A stretch of DNA of 64,000 bases from Torreya grandis (GCA_037957365.1 JARHVA010006310.1:161501-225500), one strand, 5' to 3'; shown: positions 48,393-63,996, counted from the first letter of the stretch. Numbers and translations: made by a program. Notes: generated by a model not told the origin, from the letters alone.

Positions 48393-48757
48393 CTTACTTC
48401 GAACAAATTTCAAACCCTATGTACCCTTAGGGTTTTTCCTTCATACTTTTGTGCAAAAATTCAATTTAAAATTTCTAATTTTTGTATAAATTTTTATGCA
48501 TTTATTTTATTTTTATAATTCAAATTATTTTAATAATTTTAAAAAATTCTAAAACCCCAACCCAAAACCCTAGATTTCCAAACTAGGTCCTCAAATCCCA
48601 AGCCTTCTTCCCTTACAATTTTTAGACAGAATTTTTGGAATTTTTGACAATTATTTCAAATGTCAAAAATATTTTCAAAATATGTATGTTAGTATTTATT
48701 TTTGCATTTATTTTCTTAATATTACTTTTACATATTCTCTTTGATGAAATCAATAAA

Positions 48758-51420
<2,663 letters not shown>

Positions 51421-51469
51421 GTAGCTATGTATATATATCCAACACAGTCATAGGCACAACATCAAAGTT

Positions 51470-51792
51470 TTTAGGGTCCTATCTCATGTATCAACCCACT
51501 ATGGTTAACATTAGATAAACCCACATTATAGAGTACCGATCTAGATAGATATTCACTATAATAAAAATTTTAGGGACCTATTTCACATAAAACCCCACTA
51601 TGATTAAGATTAGCTTAGCCCCCATCATAGGTCACAATTCTATATTGATCTATTACTCAATCATACACATTATAGCAAAGGCCACATGGTGTTGTTTCAA
51701 GTAGAAATACACTAAGCTTACAGATAGATGAGCCTCCTTCATAGTACATAGTTTTAGTTTCACATCCATTGAGGTTGCATCTCATAGAGTCT

Positions 51793-51843
<51 letters not shown>

Positions 51844-51978
51844 GTACACCATAGATAGTATCAGATATAGGGCATGTTCTTACACAACATGAGTAATATG
51901 GTCACTTATTCAGTTGGCCATCATGATTCAGATAGTGATACAATAGCCAAGGGATGATACACACATAGTGATATCTTA
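51470..51978 (-). pseudogene. E4 antisense Cys-containing repeat region with (TA)n insertion
   Basis: The minus-strand reading (PYYSCCVRTCPISDTIYG, GDSMRCNLNGCETKTMYYEG and LLETTPCGLCYNVYD) matches E1 and E2. A TA microsatellite (51795-51839) lies inside the frame and reads as Ile-Tyr repeats without shifting it. Stops remain. Confidence 0.4.
51795..51839. repeat. (AT)n microsatellite
   Basis: 45 bp of alternating AT inside the antisense Cys region of E4; absent from E1 and E2 at the same place. Confidence 0.93.
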
Positions 51979-52404
51979 CATGCCCTTCTACTAACAACTA
52001 ACATTCTTAGTTCCAAATAACCTTCCCTAATCAAAAATAGCTTATCTAGATCTTGATTTATCAATATCTTATTTTACCAATCTTAAATGAATTTACTTTA
52101 TTAAATCAATTTACCAATTAAAAATAATAAATTTTTACTCACATATAATTCAAAATTAGACATTAGCATCACACTTATCAACAAAAATCAAATCAAATAT
52201 CCCAAATACCATTTTACCAAAACATATGAAACCTCAAAATCAATGCCAAATTAATTATTTATAATCAACCATTTGTAACAAATATACCAATATACTCCAA
52301 ATTCCATAACATAATATGCATGAGTAAAAATCAAATTAGTATCCATGTATATATAATGAGTTTTAAAAACATATACACTAATATCAAGTACAATCAATCA
52401 TGAA
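51979..52404. repeat. E4 spacer
   Basis: AT-rich spacer beginning at the antisense PPT-like motif (TAGAAGGGCA on the minus strand, 51981-51990). Similar to 41951-42364. No gene seen. Confidence 0.5.
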
Positions 52405-52766
52405 TGGGAGTCATTCCCTCACTCTTAGTCTCACTCTCCCCATCAGTACTAGTCTCATAATCCACCCTAGCACTCGATGGCCATGCACCTCCTTGAGCTA
52501 TCACATGGCTCTTGAAACAAGTCTCTTACTCCATTAGCTAACCATGATCCTCACACAAGTGCACATATCATCTCATAATATCTATATACTCATCCATAAT
52601 CTTCATGTTAATAGATCCAAAATTATGAGGCATCCTATTCCTATCCATCTCATCTCTCAACTCATTTCTCTCTCTTAATACCATAGCATATGTAATTATC
52701 ATTATAGCAACCTTGTCAAATAGATGAGCATGAATACTAATCATGAATGTCACTCTCTCTTATTAG

Positions 52767-53226
52767 TGTAGGTTTTTATTTTTCCCTATTTTTTAATTAG
52801 GGAAATTGTATTTCTTGTGCATACTTGGAGTTTTCATACATTTGTGGGATAGGCTAGCTTATGTGGAGGTGTGTGTCATAGATGTGTCATAGGTGTCATA
52901 AGAAATTCATAAGTAACTCCCTTGATGGGAGTTACTTCTCTATTCTTAGCACCTTATCACCACCTTTCATGGAGGAATTACAGTCTATTCTTGGGGTGCC
53001 TTTTCCACCTTTTGTGGAGGAGTTACTTATGTACTCTCCTATTTGTATTCCTCACTTTGGCCATCTCATGTAAATCAAATTTTGATTTTCTCCTTTTTGT
53101 CTTGTGTAATTTAGCTTCTTGTATAATTTCAAATTGCTTTAGCATCTATGTGGTGTGCACTTGCTTCATCTCATGTTATCACATCTCCATTGTATTCGCA
53201 TTATCTAGATTTTGGCAACAACTCTA
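52767..53226 (+). repeat. Copia-2 5' LTR
   Basis: It begins TGTAGGTTTTTATTTTTCCC. The right end (…CAACAACTCTA) lacks a clear terminal CA and is set by similarity to the other LTR and by the primer site. Confidence 0.9.
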
Positions 53227-53229
53227 CTA

Positions 53230-53240
53230 TGGTATCAGAG
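53230..53240 (+). other. Copia-2 primer binding site
   Basis: TGGTATCAGAG, the initiator-Met-tRNA type, as in Copia-1. Confidence 0.9.
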
Positions 53241-54600
53241 TAAATCTAGTAATCGTGTGTCTAGTTATGCTTTTAGTTTATTTTGAAATCAAGAGGAGTG
53301 GAGTTCTCTTTATTTTTTTATTTCTAGATCTGATCTAAAATAATAATAAAATATTTCAATATCATTTCTTACTTCTTTTCCTTGGGATCCTTGGCCTTTG
53401 GGTGTCTTGGCTATCTTCTCTTCAGTCTTTATAGGACAAAAACAACTTCATGTACTAGTTTTGCAATGGCAGCATCGTTTTAGGCCTTCCAGCAACCTTC
53501 TTTGCAGCGGCTAGTTTAGCAGTTAGCTTGGGCACCATTGTAGAGTATAGGGAGCAGAGGGAGGAGCATCATCAGTAGAAATGCCTTTAGTAACTCCATG
53601 CAGTAGTCCTTCTAGCCCAAACTAGCACACCAACTTTTTGCAATGCCCAACATCCTTCTACAGCCATGCCATCAACTGTATGGCATCGAACAAAGTTAGG
53701 TCTATTTTTTTTTGAAAATGGTGTATATTTCTTGTCTTATTCTATCCATACCTACTATGCATTGAAGTCTATAGATTCAATCACCTTTCCTTGCCCAACA
53801 AATTAGGACTGTGCCTTTTTTCTTGGTGTGAGAATTTTGCCAGCTATTTTTTTTTTAAAATGGCAGTATTTTCATGTTTGGCATCCCATGTGGGCCCTTA
53901 GATACTTGGCCAATAGTTTAATTCTATCTGTTACTTTAATTTTTTAGTTAAAATTGACTTGTCAAAATAAAATTAGTCAATTTTATGGAATATTAAGTAT
54001 TTTAGACAATTTAAAAATTTTGGGGGTTTAGATTTAAAATTGTATCTTCGACCTACGAAGACGAAGGGTGAGGCCCGAGTTGGTGGGAGGCCAATTTCCC
54101 CTCACACAAACCTCCTTTGCATTCCTGTGCCAAATCCAATGAGTGGTTGGAAGGACACTTTCTCTCTCAAAACAAGCATTTTTTTAATGTTTTAGTGTTT
54201 TTTAGTTTATGGGAAAATTGAACCTTTAATATCTTGAAAATAGTAGCTCAAATTTGGGTGCCATTTTTTTAAAAAGTGTTTTTAATTTAATTGTCCATAG
54301 CATAGTCTTGTTATTTATTAAAAACACAGTTTATAAAGTGCCAAAAATTTGGGTCTCCTGGGACACATTTTCGGCTAAGTCTGACGTCCTGTTTGCTTTA
54401 GTCTTGCACTGATTGCTCTAAGACGCATTCTCGGCTGAGCCTAATGTCTTTTGAATGTGCACTTTCATATTTGAGGGGGGCTCAATATTTTGGAGGGGGT
54501 GTGATTGCTTTTCACAACTTGCAAATCTTTGCTCTCATTCTCCTTTTTGCATAATTTCACAACTTGCAATCAACACAAATTCACCTAAATTCAGCTTAAA
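53241..54600 (+). other. Copia-2 long untranslated leader
   Basis: About 1.36 kb without a convincing frame, long for a copia leader. It holds CGACCTACGAAGACGAAGGG near 54048 and a doublet at about 54360-54450: GACACATTTTCGGCTAAGTC with a TGACGTC tail, and GACGCATTCTCGGCTGAGCC about 60 bp later. These may be RNA structures or packaging signals; unproven. Confidence 0.6.
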
Positions 54601-57600
54601 ATGGATTATTTTCAACTTAAACCCCTAAAACCATTCAAATATCATGAATGGAAGGTTAAAATCTCAATCATTATTAGAATCAAAGGGTTGTATAGGATCA
54701 CCATGGGTACTGAAGTAGAACCCAACACTGATACTGAAAAAGTCAAGTGGTACAACCATAGTGATGAAGCCTATGGATTACTAAGCTTGTCTATGTTTCC
54801 AAAAAATTTCTTCAATTTATAATGCTTTGAGACTCCCAATGACATATGGGACATTGTAGAAAACTTATTTGGAAAGCTTGATGAGATGAGAGGTCATGAG
54901 CTCGAAAATGAACTCATAAGTCTAAGTCCTACCAACTTTGACACCCTACAGGACTTCTTCACTAAGTTTAAAGCCCTTAGATTATAATTGAAAGAATGAG
55001 GGATAGAGAAGAAAGATGATCAACTCATCTTTTCTATTCTCACAAAGTTAGGTCCAAGCTATTCAATCTTTGTCTCCACTTTTCATGCCACAAAAAGTGC
55101 CCTTGGCACTACATGGAAAATGCCTTCCTTGGATTCATTCATTGTCAACTTGACTAGGGAGCAAGATAAGCTCATTCAAATGGGCACAATGAATTCTATT
55201 CAACCCCAAGCTTTGATAGCTGGAAATGGTAAGGATAAGACTTCAACAAAGGAGAAGAAGAAAAAGAACAAAGACCAAGAGAAGAAGAAAGAAAACACCA
55301 ATCCTGCGAAAAACAACACTGAGTCTTCATCCTCCAATGCTAAACCTAAGAAGGAGAAGGTTAAGTGTGCATATTGTAAAAATACAGGTCATGATGAACA
55401 TAAATGCATGAAGAAACAAATAGATCACCTAACTCATCTTCTCGAGAAGAACAACATAAGTGTTGCTGAGTCCATCAAGTAGAATTCATCTACCCAAGAT
55501 TCTACCAAGGCAAAAGGAAAGGGTAAGGAGAAAGAAAAGGGAAAGGCCATTGTAGCTAAAACAACTTCTACATCTTCATGGGTCATTAATTTGGGTGCTT
55601 CTCACCACATGGGCTCTTCACTAGTTGAGTTTTCATCTTTAGAGCCTTGTAGCATGACTTTAATTAGTTTGGGTGATGACACATCGGTTTCTATTTTAGG
55701 GAGAGGGTCATTTGAAATGGAAGGAGGAACATTCAATAAATTTCTAAGTGTTCCTTCTCTTTCAACTAATCTCCTATCAGTGTACCAAGTCACCCACATT
55801 GGTCAAGGCATGAGAGTTGAGTTTTCACCAAATTCAATGGCTATCAGGGAGTTGCATAGTGATACTACAGTGGCAGTGGGTAGGGCAGATCACCAAGCAA
55901 GGTTATACACCTTCTCACATTTTGCACTAGATTCTTCTCCAACAACATTGCTGAATCATATATATGGTGTTAGCAAATTATGGCATGAGCGGTTTGGCCA
56001 CCTTAACTACCGCTACCTTGAGCAAATTTGCAAACATGACATGGTCATTGGCTTGCCGCGTGTCTAATTCTCAAAAGGAATTTGTGAGGGGTGCTCCCTT
56101 GGGAAGAATCACAACTTTTGGAGTTATTCCAAAGTGATGTATCGGGACCCTTTCCCAAACCATCTTTCACAAGGGCCAAGTACATCCTCACTTTCATTGA
56201 TGATTTCTCTAGGTACACTTGGGTATATTTTCTCAAACAAAAGTTTGAAGTGTTTGAAAATAATTTAGACTTTAAGGCTCTTGTTGAGAAATAGAGTGAG
56301 AAAGCCATCAAGGTTCTTCAAACTGATAATGGAGGGGAGTATGTCAACATTAGGTTTGAGTAGTTTTTCATCACAGAGGGGATTGATTTGCAGTGCACAG
56401 TCACTTATATTCTTTCACAGAATGGGGTTGTAAAACACAAAAATAGGTTCTTGAAAGAGATGAGTAGCTATATGATTCACTCCAAATCCTTAGCACCACA
56501 GTACTGGGCCAAAGCCATCAATTGTGCTTGCTACATTTAAAATTGGGTTCCTCACAAAGCTTTGAAAGGAATAACACCCTTTAAAGATTGGCATAAAAGG
56601 AAACCTGATGTTGAGCACCTTAGGGTTTTTGGATCCCCAACCATGGCCCACATTCTGAAGAAGAAATGCAAAGATATGGAATGTTAGTCTGAGCCTTACA
56701 TCTTTGTAGGATATCTGGATGGTATTAAGGGATATCACCTTCTAGATCTAGTCACTCATGAGTTGTTCATTGAGAGACATGTCCATTTTTAGGAGAGTCC
56801 TAGAGATTCAACACGACACTTATTCTCCCTCATCAGATTTAGATCAGCCACAATAGGTTCTTAAGCCAGAGACATCTTCTTCTTCTTTGAGTTCAGACAG
56901 TGAGGATAGTGATGTAGAGTCATCCACCTCTAGTCAGTCAAAGGATGAGGAGTTAGCACTTGAATCACCCACTTTTGGGCCACTTTGGGCTAGACAGACA
57001 CTTGAGAGTGCTGGTACATGGGTAGGAGATCCCACAAATGATCGATGTACTAGGGGGATTTTTAGAGAGATCCACATGCCTTCTTTGCTTCAATTTTGGA
57101 TCCACAGACTTTTCAAGAGGCATCAGGGATACCTGAGTTAGATAATGCTATGAAGGAAGAATATTCTTCCTTAATCAAAAATCACACTTGGTATTTAACT
57201 TCACTTCCTAAGGGAAGAAAGATGGTTTAATGTAGGTGCATATATCAGACCAAGTTTGCAGTAGATGGGTCAATTGATAAGTACAAGGTGTGATTGGTCA
57301 CCAAGGGTTTCTCACATCATTGACTACTTAGAGACTTTTACACCCATTACAAAGATGACTTTTATCTAACTCACCTTGGCTATTGCCACATCACAGGTTG
57401 GGATGTGCACCAAATGGATGTGAAGAGTGCCTTTCTTCATGGAGACCTAGAGGAGGAGATCTACATGGAGTAGCCACCAAGATTTGTTTAGGATTCTTCC
57501 TTATTATGTAGACTTAGGAAATCTATTTATGGCCTCAAACAGGCCCCTCAGGCTTGGTATGCCAAGATGGATTCCTTCTTTCTCACAGTGGGTTTCACTA

Positions 57601-58590
57601 GGTGCCATTTTGATCCCAATGTCTACTTCTTGCGATACGATGATTCACTCTTGATTTTGGTTCTATATGTTGATGACCTTTTGATCACCAGGAGTTCTTC
57701 ATCAGCTATTATAGTGGTGAAGGCATCTCTCCAAGATAGATTTGACATGACAGATTTGGGTTTGTTGCACTAATTCCTTGGCATTGAGATCTCACAGTCA
57801 GATTCAAGGATTTCTCTTACACAGCCTAAGTATGCTCTTGATTTATTGGCTCAGTTTCACATGGCTGATTGTAAGCCATCTCTGACTCCCTTTCTATTAG
57901 GATTCAAGCTTGAGGCTGACTATTCTTCACCATTGGTTGATGCCACTTAGTATCAACAACTTGTTGGTAGTCTCATCTACTTGACTCACACCAAGCCTGA
58001 CATATCATATACAGTGGGGCTTGTCTCCAAATTTATGTAGGAACCTCATGAGCTGCATTAGAAAGTAGCTAAGAAGATCTTGCATTACCTATAGGGTTCA
58101 CATATATATAGGATTCATTACATATTTGGCATAGAGGTTGACTTGGTTGGATATACAGATTTAGACTGGGCTAGAGATTCACAGACTCACAAGTCCACTT
58201 TTGGTTACAGTTTATCTCTAGGTTTTGGTCCTATCAGTTGGTCTAGCAAGAAGCAAAATGCTATTGCTATATCATCCATAAAAATAAAGTACATGGGAGC
58301 TATTAATGTAGCTACTAATGCTATTTGGATTTAGGGGATACTTTCTAAGTTTGGCATTACTATCAGGCAGCCCACTATCATTTATTGTGACAACCAGAGT
58401 ACCATTTAAATTTTCAAGAATCTAGTTTAGCACCAACAGATCAAGCACATAGAGATTCACATGCATTTAATTCAGGAGCTTATTCATAGTCAGGTCATTG
58501 ACTTGATATTTTTCCAGTCTTTGAAGTAGGTTACAGACATCTTCACCAAACCTTTCACTGAGAGGAAGTTCATTCATCTACAAGCTCTCT
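54601..58590 (+). pseudogene. Copia-2 gag-pol polyprotein with stops and frameshifts
   Basis: Gag starts MDYFQLKPLKPFKYHEWKVK at 54601 and, after stops, reaches a Lys-rich linker and zinc knuckle CAYCKNTGHDEHKC (55366-55407). The protease motif reads WVINLGASHHM (55579-55611): Asp is Asn and the next residue is Leu, so it is inactive. The integrase HHCC region has KLWHERFGHLN and CEGCSLGK; a frameshift follows near 56125. The core has FQSDVSGP and LQTDNGGEY, but the third catalytic residue is Lys (VVKHKN, 56433-56435) where Glu is expected. RT has MDVKSAFLHGDLEEEIYM (about 57415-57470), YGLKQAPQAWYAKMD and YVDDLLI (57667). RNase H has YTDLDWARD (58150) and DIFTKPFTERKF (near 58540). At least three frame changes and some 20 stops. 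Confidence 0.93.
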
Positions 58591-58670
58591 TTGGGGTGCA
58601 GTCCACATCTATAGTAGCATCATCTTTGGGGGGGGGAATTTTTTCCTACGAGTTTTCTCCTTTTCTCTAT

Positions 58671-58850
58671 CTTATGGGAGATTGCATTTGTACATGGGTA
58701 CCTCATCAGGCCTAGTTGTTAGGACCCATCTTATATTTCCACACTGCCCACCTAAGCGCCTTATGGGAGATTGCATTTGTACATGGGTACCTCATTAGGC
58801 CTAGTTGCTGGGACCCATCTTATATTTCCACACTACCCACCTAAGCTACG
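58671..58850 (+). repeat. Tandem duplication of about 90 bp before the Copia-2 PPT
   Basis: Two units, starting CTTATGGGAGATTGCATTTG at 58671 and 58760, differ at only about five positions plus a small indel. A third CTTATGGG (58851) starts the PPT. Each unit carries a PPT-like TATGGGAGATTG. Confidence 0.92.
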
Positions 58851-58867
58851 CTTATGGGGGGTATTAG
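58851..58867 (+). other. Copia-2 polypurine tract
   Basis: TATGGGGGG followed by TATTAG lies directly before the 3' LTR. Another G-run (58628-58636) lies about 230 bp upstream and may be an older tract. Confidence 0.75.
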
Positions 58868-59323
58868 TGTAGGTTTTTATTTTTCCCTATTTTTTAATTA
58901 GGGAAATTGTATTTCTTGTGCATACTTGGAGTTTTCCTACATTTGTGGGATAGGCTAGCTTATGTGGAGGTGTGTGTCATAGATGTGTCATAGGTGTCAT
59001 AAGAATGTCATAAGTAACTCCCTTGATGGTAATTAATTATCTATTCTTAGCACCTTGTCACCACCTTTCATGGAGGAGTTACAGTCTATTCTTGGGGTGC
59101 CTTATCCACCTTTTGTGGAGGAGTTACGTACTCTCCTATTTATATTCCTCACTTTGGCCATCTCATGTAAATCAGATTGTGGTTTTCTCCATTTTATCTT
59201 GTGCAATTTAGCTTCTTGTATAATTTCAAATTGCTTTATCATCTATGTGGTCTACACTTGCTTCATCTCGTGTGATCACGTCTCCATTGCATTCACATTA
59301 TCTAGATTCTAGCAACAACTCTG
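58868..59323 (+). repeat. Copia-2 3' LTR
   Basis: It starts TGTAGGTTTTTATTTTTCCC and matches 52767-53226, with a 4-bp deletion in the GAGTTACTTATGTACTC stretch. Confidence 0.92.
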
Positions 59324-59467
59324 ATAGCTCTATCAATCCCTCCACCACATCATCAAGTCCATGCCATGTGAGCTCTTGGATTGTATAATTTATTATTATC
59401 TCCCAATAATAATCAACTCCACTCCCCACCTTAGCCTATGATTCATCTTGAGCACCTCCTACTTCAC

Positions 59468-59560
59468 CTGCACATGAAGTATGACACTACATTAGCTACA
59501 TAACTTAAAACTAAAATAAAGCACAAGTTTTTACAAAGTTCAAATGTAATAATTTCTTAC
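59468..59560 (-). other. Intron in the E4 PMD gene, both splice sites intact
   Basis: 93 bp. Donor GGGAG|GTAAG and acceptor CATGTGCAG|GTGAAGT on the minus strand. It aligns with 26996-27088 and 42875-42968. Confidence 0.72.
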
Positions 59561-61089
59561 CTCCCATCATCTATATTAGCTCAAGATCCTCATACTCTAG
59601 AGATTTCCCTGCCTTAATAGGGTATAATGGATCCCACTGATACCTAGCCCACCACACAGTATATGCATCTATACATCCAACGTCATCCACATATAGAATA
59701 TCTATGGCCACATCCCTATCATCCAATGAAAATGGTGTAAGCTTAGCCTTAATAGGTCTCATATAAGCTCCTACCATTGTGGATGCTTGTACACTCCTCA
59801 CCCACACCCATACTACTGAGGGCACATCTTATGGTACCCCAAACTATCTATTAACATGTTCATACTGAAATCAATCATATAATCCAACCCAATGGTCATG
59901 TATCTAATAGTTGACCCTCATATACTGTAACTATACTCCATCCTTTACCCACCTAAAAAATCCTCTGTAATGCCTCCATATGATGTCACCAACCACCAAT
60001 ATATCTAGCACCTACCTATAATGGTCCACCCTAAGGGATTAGATAGCCAATGTACTCATCCACCACTTTTCAAATAGTTGTGGAGGTACCCACTTTTCCC
60101 TTGGTAATCCAATTGACCACACAAATGCTATGTGCTCATAAGCCCAATAATGTAATAAGGTCAACATGCTTACCCCACCACTGAATGACTCCTATGTAAA
60201 CCTATAAAGATCCCTATATAGGTGGGAAATCATAGTCCTACACCATGAGAATACATTACCATATACTCCCACACTACACACAATCCTTGAATCCTATATG
60301 CAATAGATACTTTACTCCTATCCACAACAACAAAAGATGTCATTAAAATAGCTAACAACTTCCATAAATATTGAAAACTAGATTAAACAATAACTGATAG
60401 TATCACATCACCACCACTACCTCTCTGATGTATCCCTGAAGTCACACTAGTAAAATACAAGGATGCATGATTAATAACATCAGTGCCCATATCATCCTAT
60501 ATCATCACTCATCACCCACTAATTGGTAAATGCAATGTATGATACACATCCTCTAAATTAATAATCATTTCCCTTAGAAGAAGCTAGAAATTACATGTAT
60601 ATGCATTCCACCTCTCACATAAATTAATCATCAGATATAGATCCCAATACATTGTACCTAGGTCACACACATGACCCATCCCTAGCCTATTTAGGACAAC
60701 CCTATCATCAATAAACAATGGTAATAGTCTCAATGTCTCCATCACCTGAACCCTACATGGAAAAAAGAGTAACATCATAAAAATTATTCCTTTAGGACAA
60801 CAATATTGGATATAGGAAAATAGTGCTAGACAAGAGCACTGTAACCTAGATAGGAGCACTAAAACCTAGATAGGATAATTAAAACCTAGACATGAGTGTT
60901 AGAACTAGAAATTTTTTTCCTAAGATACTTTTTAGATCTCAAAAACACCAAAATAGGTTTAAAATTTGACATAAATTAAGTGTTTAAGTTGCTTACTGGG
61001 GTAACATCACCACTAGCATGAATCAAGGCCACCAACTAATCAAAACAAGTCATGGTATGTGCTCATCTCCTCAGTATTTCTCTCACTCT

Positions 61090-62660
61090 CGAGCTCAAAA
61101 TCTCAACCTAGTCAATGCACAAATGAATCAATAATCCATATAATTTATTATAGTAGCCAAAATTTTCACTTAAAACAAAATATCATTTTTCCAATAACTT
61201 AAACCCCATAAATCTATTTTTCAAACCTTTTTCTTCCATAAAATCATGACAATAATACCTTTGACATCACTCAAGCTTAGATATATTACTACTTCATTTG
61301 ACTACTATGACATGAACATTTATAGACTTATTTTATATCTAGAACACACACCTTGGTCCTCACCAATCCAAACATGTTCCATTTTCAATAACTCAATCTA
61401 ATCAATTTAACAAACTTTCAAGCTATTTACAACATACCAACCTTATTTCTATTACTATACCACTAGTCATCACTTTTAGCTCAACCTCCTCTATCAAAAA
61501 TTTCATCCCTCTACCTAAAAGGGGGCATCATTCCTACTATTCATATTTATACACTTACCCATTATACCCATCTAATCTCATAGGTGGATAAACCATGGTT
61601 CTTATATATCCACAATTCAAATTATCAGATTTAGCTTAGATGGTCAAAATATATAGTGATTTAGATTATATGGATCACTCAACATTACTCATAACATTTA
61701 GAGGGATATATCTTTAGTTTATAGGTACATAGATTATTTAGATATAGTAGTTCAAATTATATGGATTCATAATGGTTTTGATATAGATATAGACTCATAT
61801 CCAAAATTTGGGGGCATGTACATTCTACATGTTTTACACATACAACTTCATACAGTATGACATAGTTATAGAATCAGATACTAGACTATAGGCATAATGT
61901 AGAGCATAGTGTTTTGGTCTCCAATTTTGCACATAAGGCATGAAAAGATATGTCATTTCACATGTGGTTATATAGATTACTAGATTATATAGACACATCA
62001 TTCACATATATGATTTGGGGGCATGGCACAGATGTTCATGTTCTTCATCATTCAGGATTATATAGATGAAATGGAAATACATGCCATTCTCTCCTTACAT
62101 ATTGATCAAAGTTTTAGATTACACCCAAATGTACCCAAGTTGTCACCAGGTTAGACCACATGACCGTCTGTATTGGTTAGTCCATTGTATTATTTAGATC
62201 TAGACTACACAATTTTGTACAGGATAAAGGATAGACATTGGTTTTGGGCCTTTAAATAGTTCTTAGTTCTAGTTTAGACATTTAGAGTGGAGGTATGACA
62301 AATTTTTCTCTTTATAAAATGCAAATTGTATACATACATCCATATTATATGAGTGTATGTAGGATAGAAGACACACATTGGTTTTGGGCCTTCGAGCATT
62401 CCTCACCTTTAGTCAAATTTAGCATAGGGGAAAGCATTTCCCTCCTTCATGATACATAGATTCCACATTTAGATTAAATATAGGGGAAATTGACTTCGTG
62501 GATTCCTTATATCTTTAGGTAATATTTGGCTCTCCATCTACTTCCCTGAACAACAAGTGAGTTGGAACCTTGCAACACATTTATCTCCACGTAGGTAGGT
62601 TTAGATACACATGTTTATTTTCTTTCTTTTACTCAACTATTTCATTTCATTGCATCACTA
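61090..62660 (+). repeat. E4 3' internal region
   Basis: Counterpart of 19905-21550, AT-rich. The short conserved frame is broken near 61465. No gene. Confidence 0.58.
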
Positions 62661-62678
62661 GAATAAAATGGGGGAAAA
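62660..62678 (+). other. E4 polypurine tract
   Basis: AGAATAAAATGGGGGAAAA-type tract directly before TGTATACACC. Confidence 0.68.
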
Positions 62679-63889
62679 TGTATACACCCTAAATTGATCA
62701 AGCAAGCACACATATCATGCCTTTTCATATTCTTTTTCACATGAGACTCTAACTAGAGAATATGAGCCTTATTCATACTAGATATGTCTTTGTTTTGCTT
62801 GTCTTGGTCTTATTTCTTACTTTTATCACCTCTTTGTCATCTCAGTCAACTAACCTATACCCCCAAAGACCCCCAAACTTGGACTGTGTGAGTCCAAGCC
62901 AATTTTTTTGAGTCCTGAACAATGGAATTTTATAGGACTATAGTTCTCAGTGCGCCTATCCTACTCGACACTATTTTCCAATGGTCATTTTTCTTCCTTA
63001 ATAGGTCCCTAACCCTTCTTATCCCCTCCCTTAATTTTTTTTAATCTTTTTAATGTTGTCCAATGCAAATAAAGATCCCAAATTCAAAATAAAGAGTCTC
63101 CTATTTAAAGGACTTCACAAGGTATTTTATATCTAGCACTTACTACTTTGGCATAGCAAATAATTAAATATCAGTCAATAATATAGCTCAACATTATGTA
63201 TTACACATAGATTTGTATGTTTGATCAAATAATGGCCTAGGTAAATGTTCATTCTTACATTTATCATACATTTTTATTATACACATTACCTAAGGGATAA
63301 CTACATTTGATCTAATACCCTAGCTTAAGGGTTAATGTATGTATTGATCAGGATAGTAGGGTTACAAATCATGTGATCATACTTCCCGTAACCTAGTTTT
63401 TCCCCCTTTTACTTTTGATGTGTTTGGTGTTTCATGTGTGTAGATAGACCTAGAGTTTTTAGATTAAAACAACTCTACAACAAATTTTTTTAGCATTCAA
63501 TACCCAATATTTTAAAAGTAGGCTCACATAGAAATAACATAAAGAACACAAAAAATTTAGGTTTCTATGACCAGTTTGAACAACAAAGGCATGAGTGGAC
63601 AATAGTGTCAGACACTAAAGTGCCATTTTTTTGGCACTCCTATCCTTTCACCAAATGAAAGCCATATCTAGGTTTATGACATCTTCTCAATCCTACACAA
63701 TAGTTTTTAGCCTCTGAATCATCCAATGCAACCTATTTTTTTAGATAAGTTATTTATTTTCCCTATGCAATTGATTTGATAAAATTTATATAAATCTATA
63801 TTTTATTATATTTGATTAAATTTCACCCCTTAATTTAGACCCTTTATTGTTTAAAAACTAAACCCTAGGCTCACAAAAATAATAAAACA
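62679..63889 (+). repeat. E4 3' LTR, complete family A LTR
   Basis: 1,211 bp from TGTATACACCCTAAATTG to AATAAAACA. It is the best reference for the family A LTR in the window. Confidence 0.83.
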
Positions 63890-63930
63890 TTTACCTAGAA
63901 TACTAAAATTTACTTATATAATACTAAAAA

Positions 63931-63996
63931 TAAAATGTCCAAATTGGTAGTTTGAGTGTGTCTTGTGACACTCAAAATACCAATTTGGATATTTTA
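63931..63996. repeat. Hairpin-forming inverted repeat
   Basis: Two 29-bp arms (63931-63959 and 63968-63996) pair at 27 of 29 positions around an 8-base loop. The left arm, with TCCAAATTGGTAGTTTGAG, equals the start of the R-family LTR at about 4700-4727. Confidence 0.85.

Larger units (their letters stand above)
52767..59323 (+). mobile_element. Copia-2: Ty1/copia LTR retrotransposon, inactive
   Basis: Two LTRs (52767-53226 and 58868-59323, about 460 bp), initiator-Met-type primer site (53230-53240), a long leader, gag-pol remains in the copia order, tandem duplication and PPT before the 3' LTR. It is inserted in the antisense PMD gene of E4. The LTRs differ at about 28 positions plus a 4-bp indel by eye (about 6%). 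ATTAG before the left LTR versus GATAG after the right LTR may be the target duplication with one mismatch. It is a different family from Copia-1. Confidence 0.93.
52405..61080 (-). pseudogene. E4 antisense PMD gene, split by Copia-2
   Basis: C-terminal exon part at 52405-52766 (coiled-coil-like, MDRNRMPHNFGSINMKIMDE); after the insertion the gene resumes at 59324. Intron 2 is at 59468-59560. Upstream come VWVRSVQASTMVGAYMRPIK with IDILYVDDVG (59571-59825) and the PMD core (60584-60859 covers MYWDLYLMINLCERWNAYTC and nearby). Part of the first-intron region near 60760 is deleted. Exon 1 remnants lie near 61015-61080. Copia-2 cuts the last coding part, so this copy was broken at the latest at that insertion; other stops also exist. 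Confidence 0.76.

Noticed and set aside
52754..52770. Confident target duplication for Copia-2
   Set aside because: ATTAG and GATAG differ at one base and the LTR lacks a clear CA end, so it is only a candidate.
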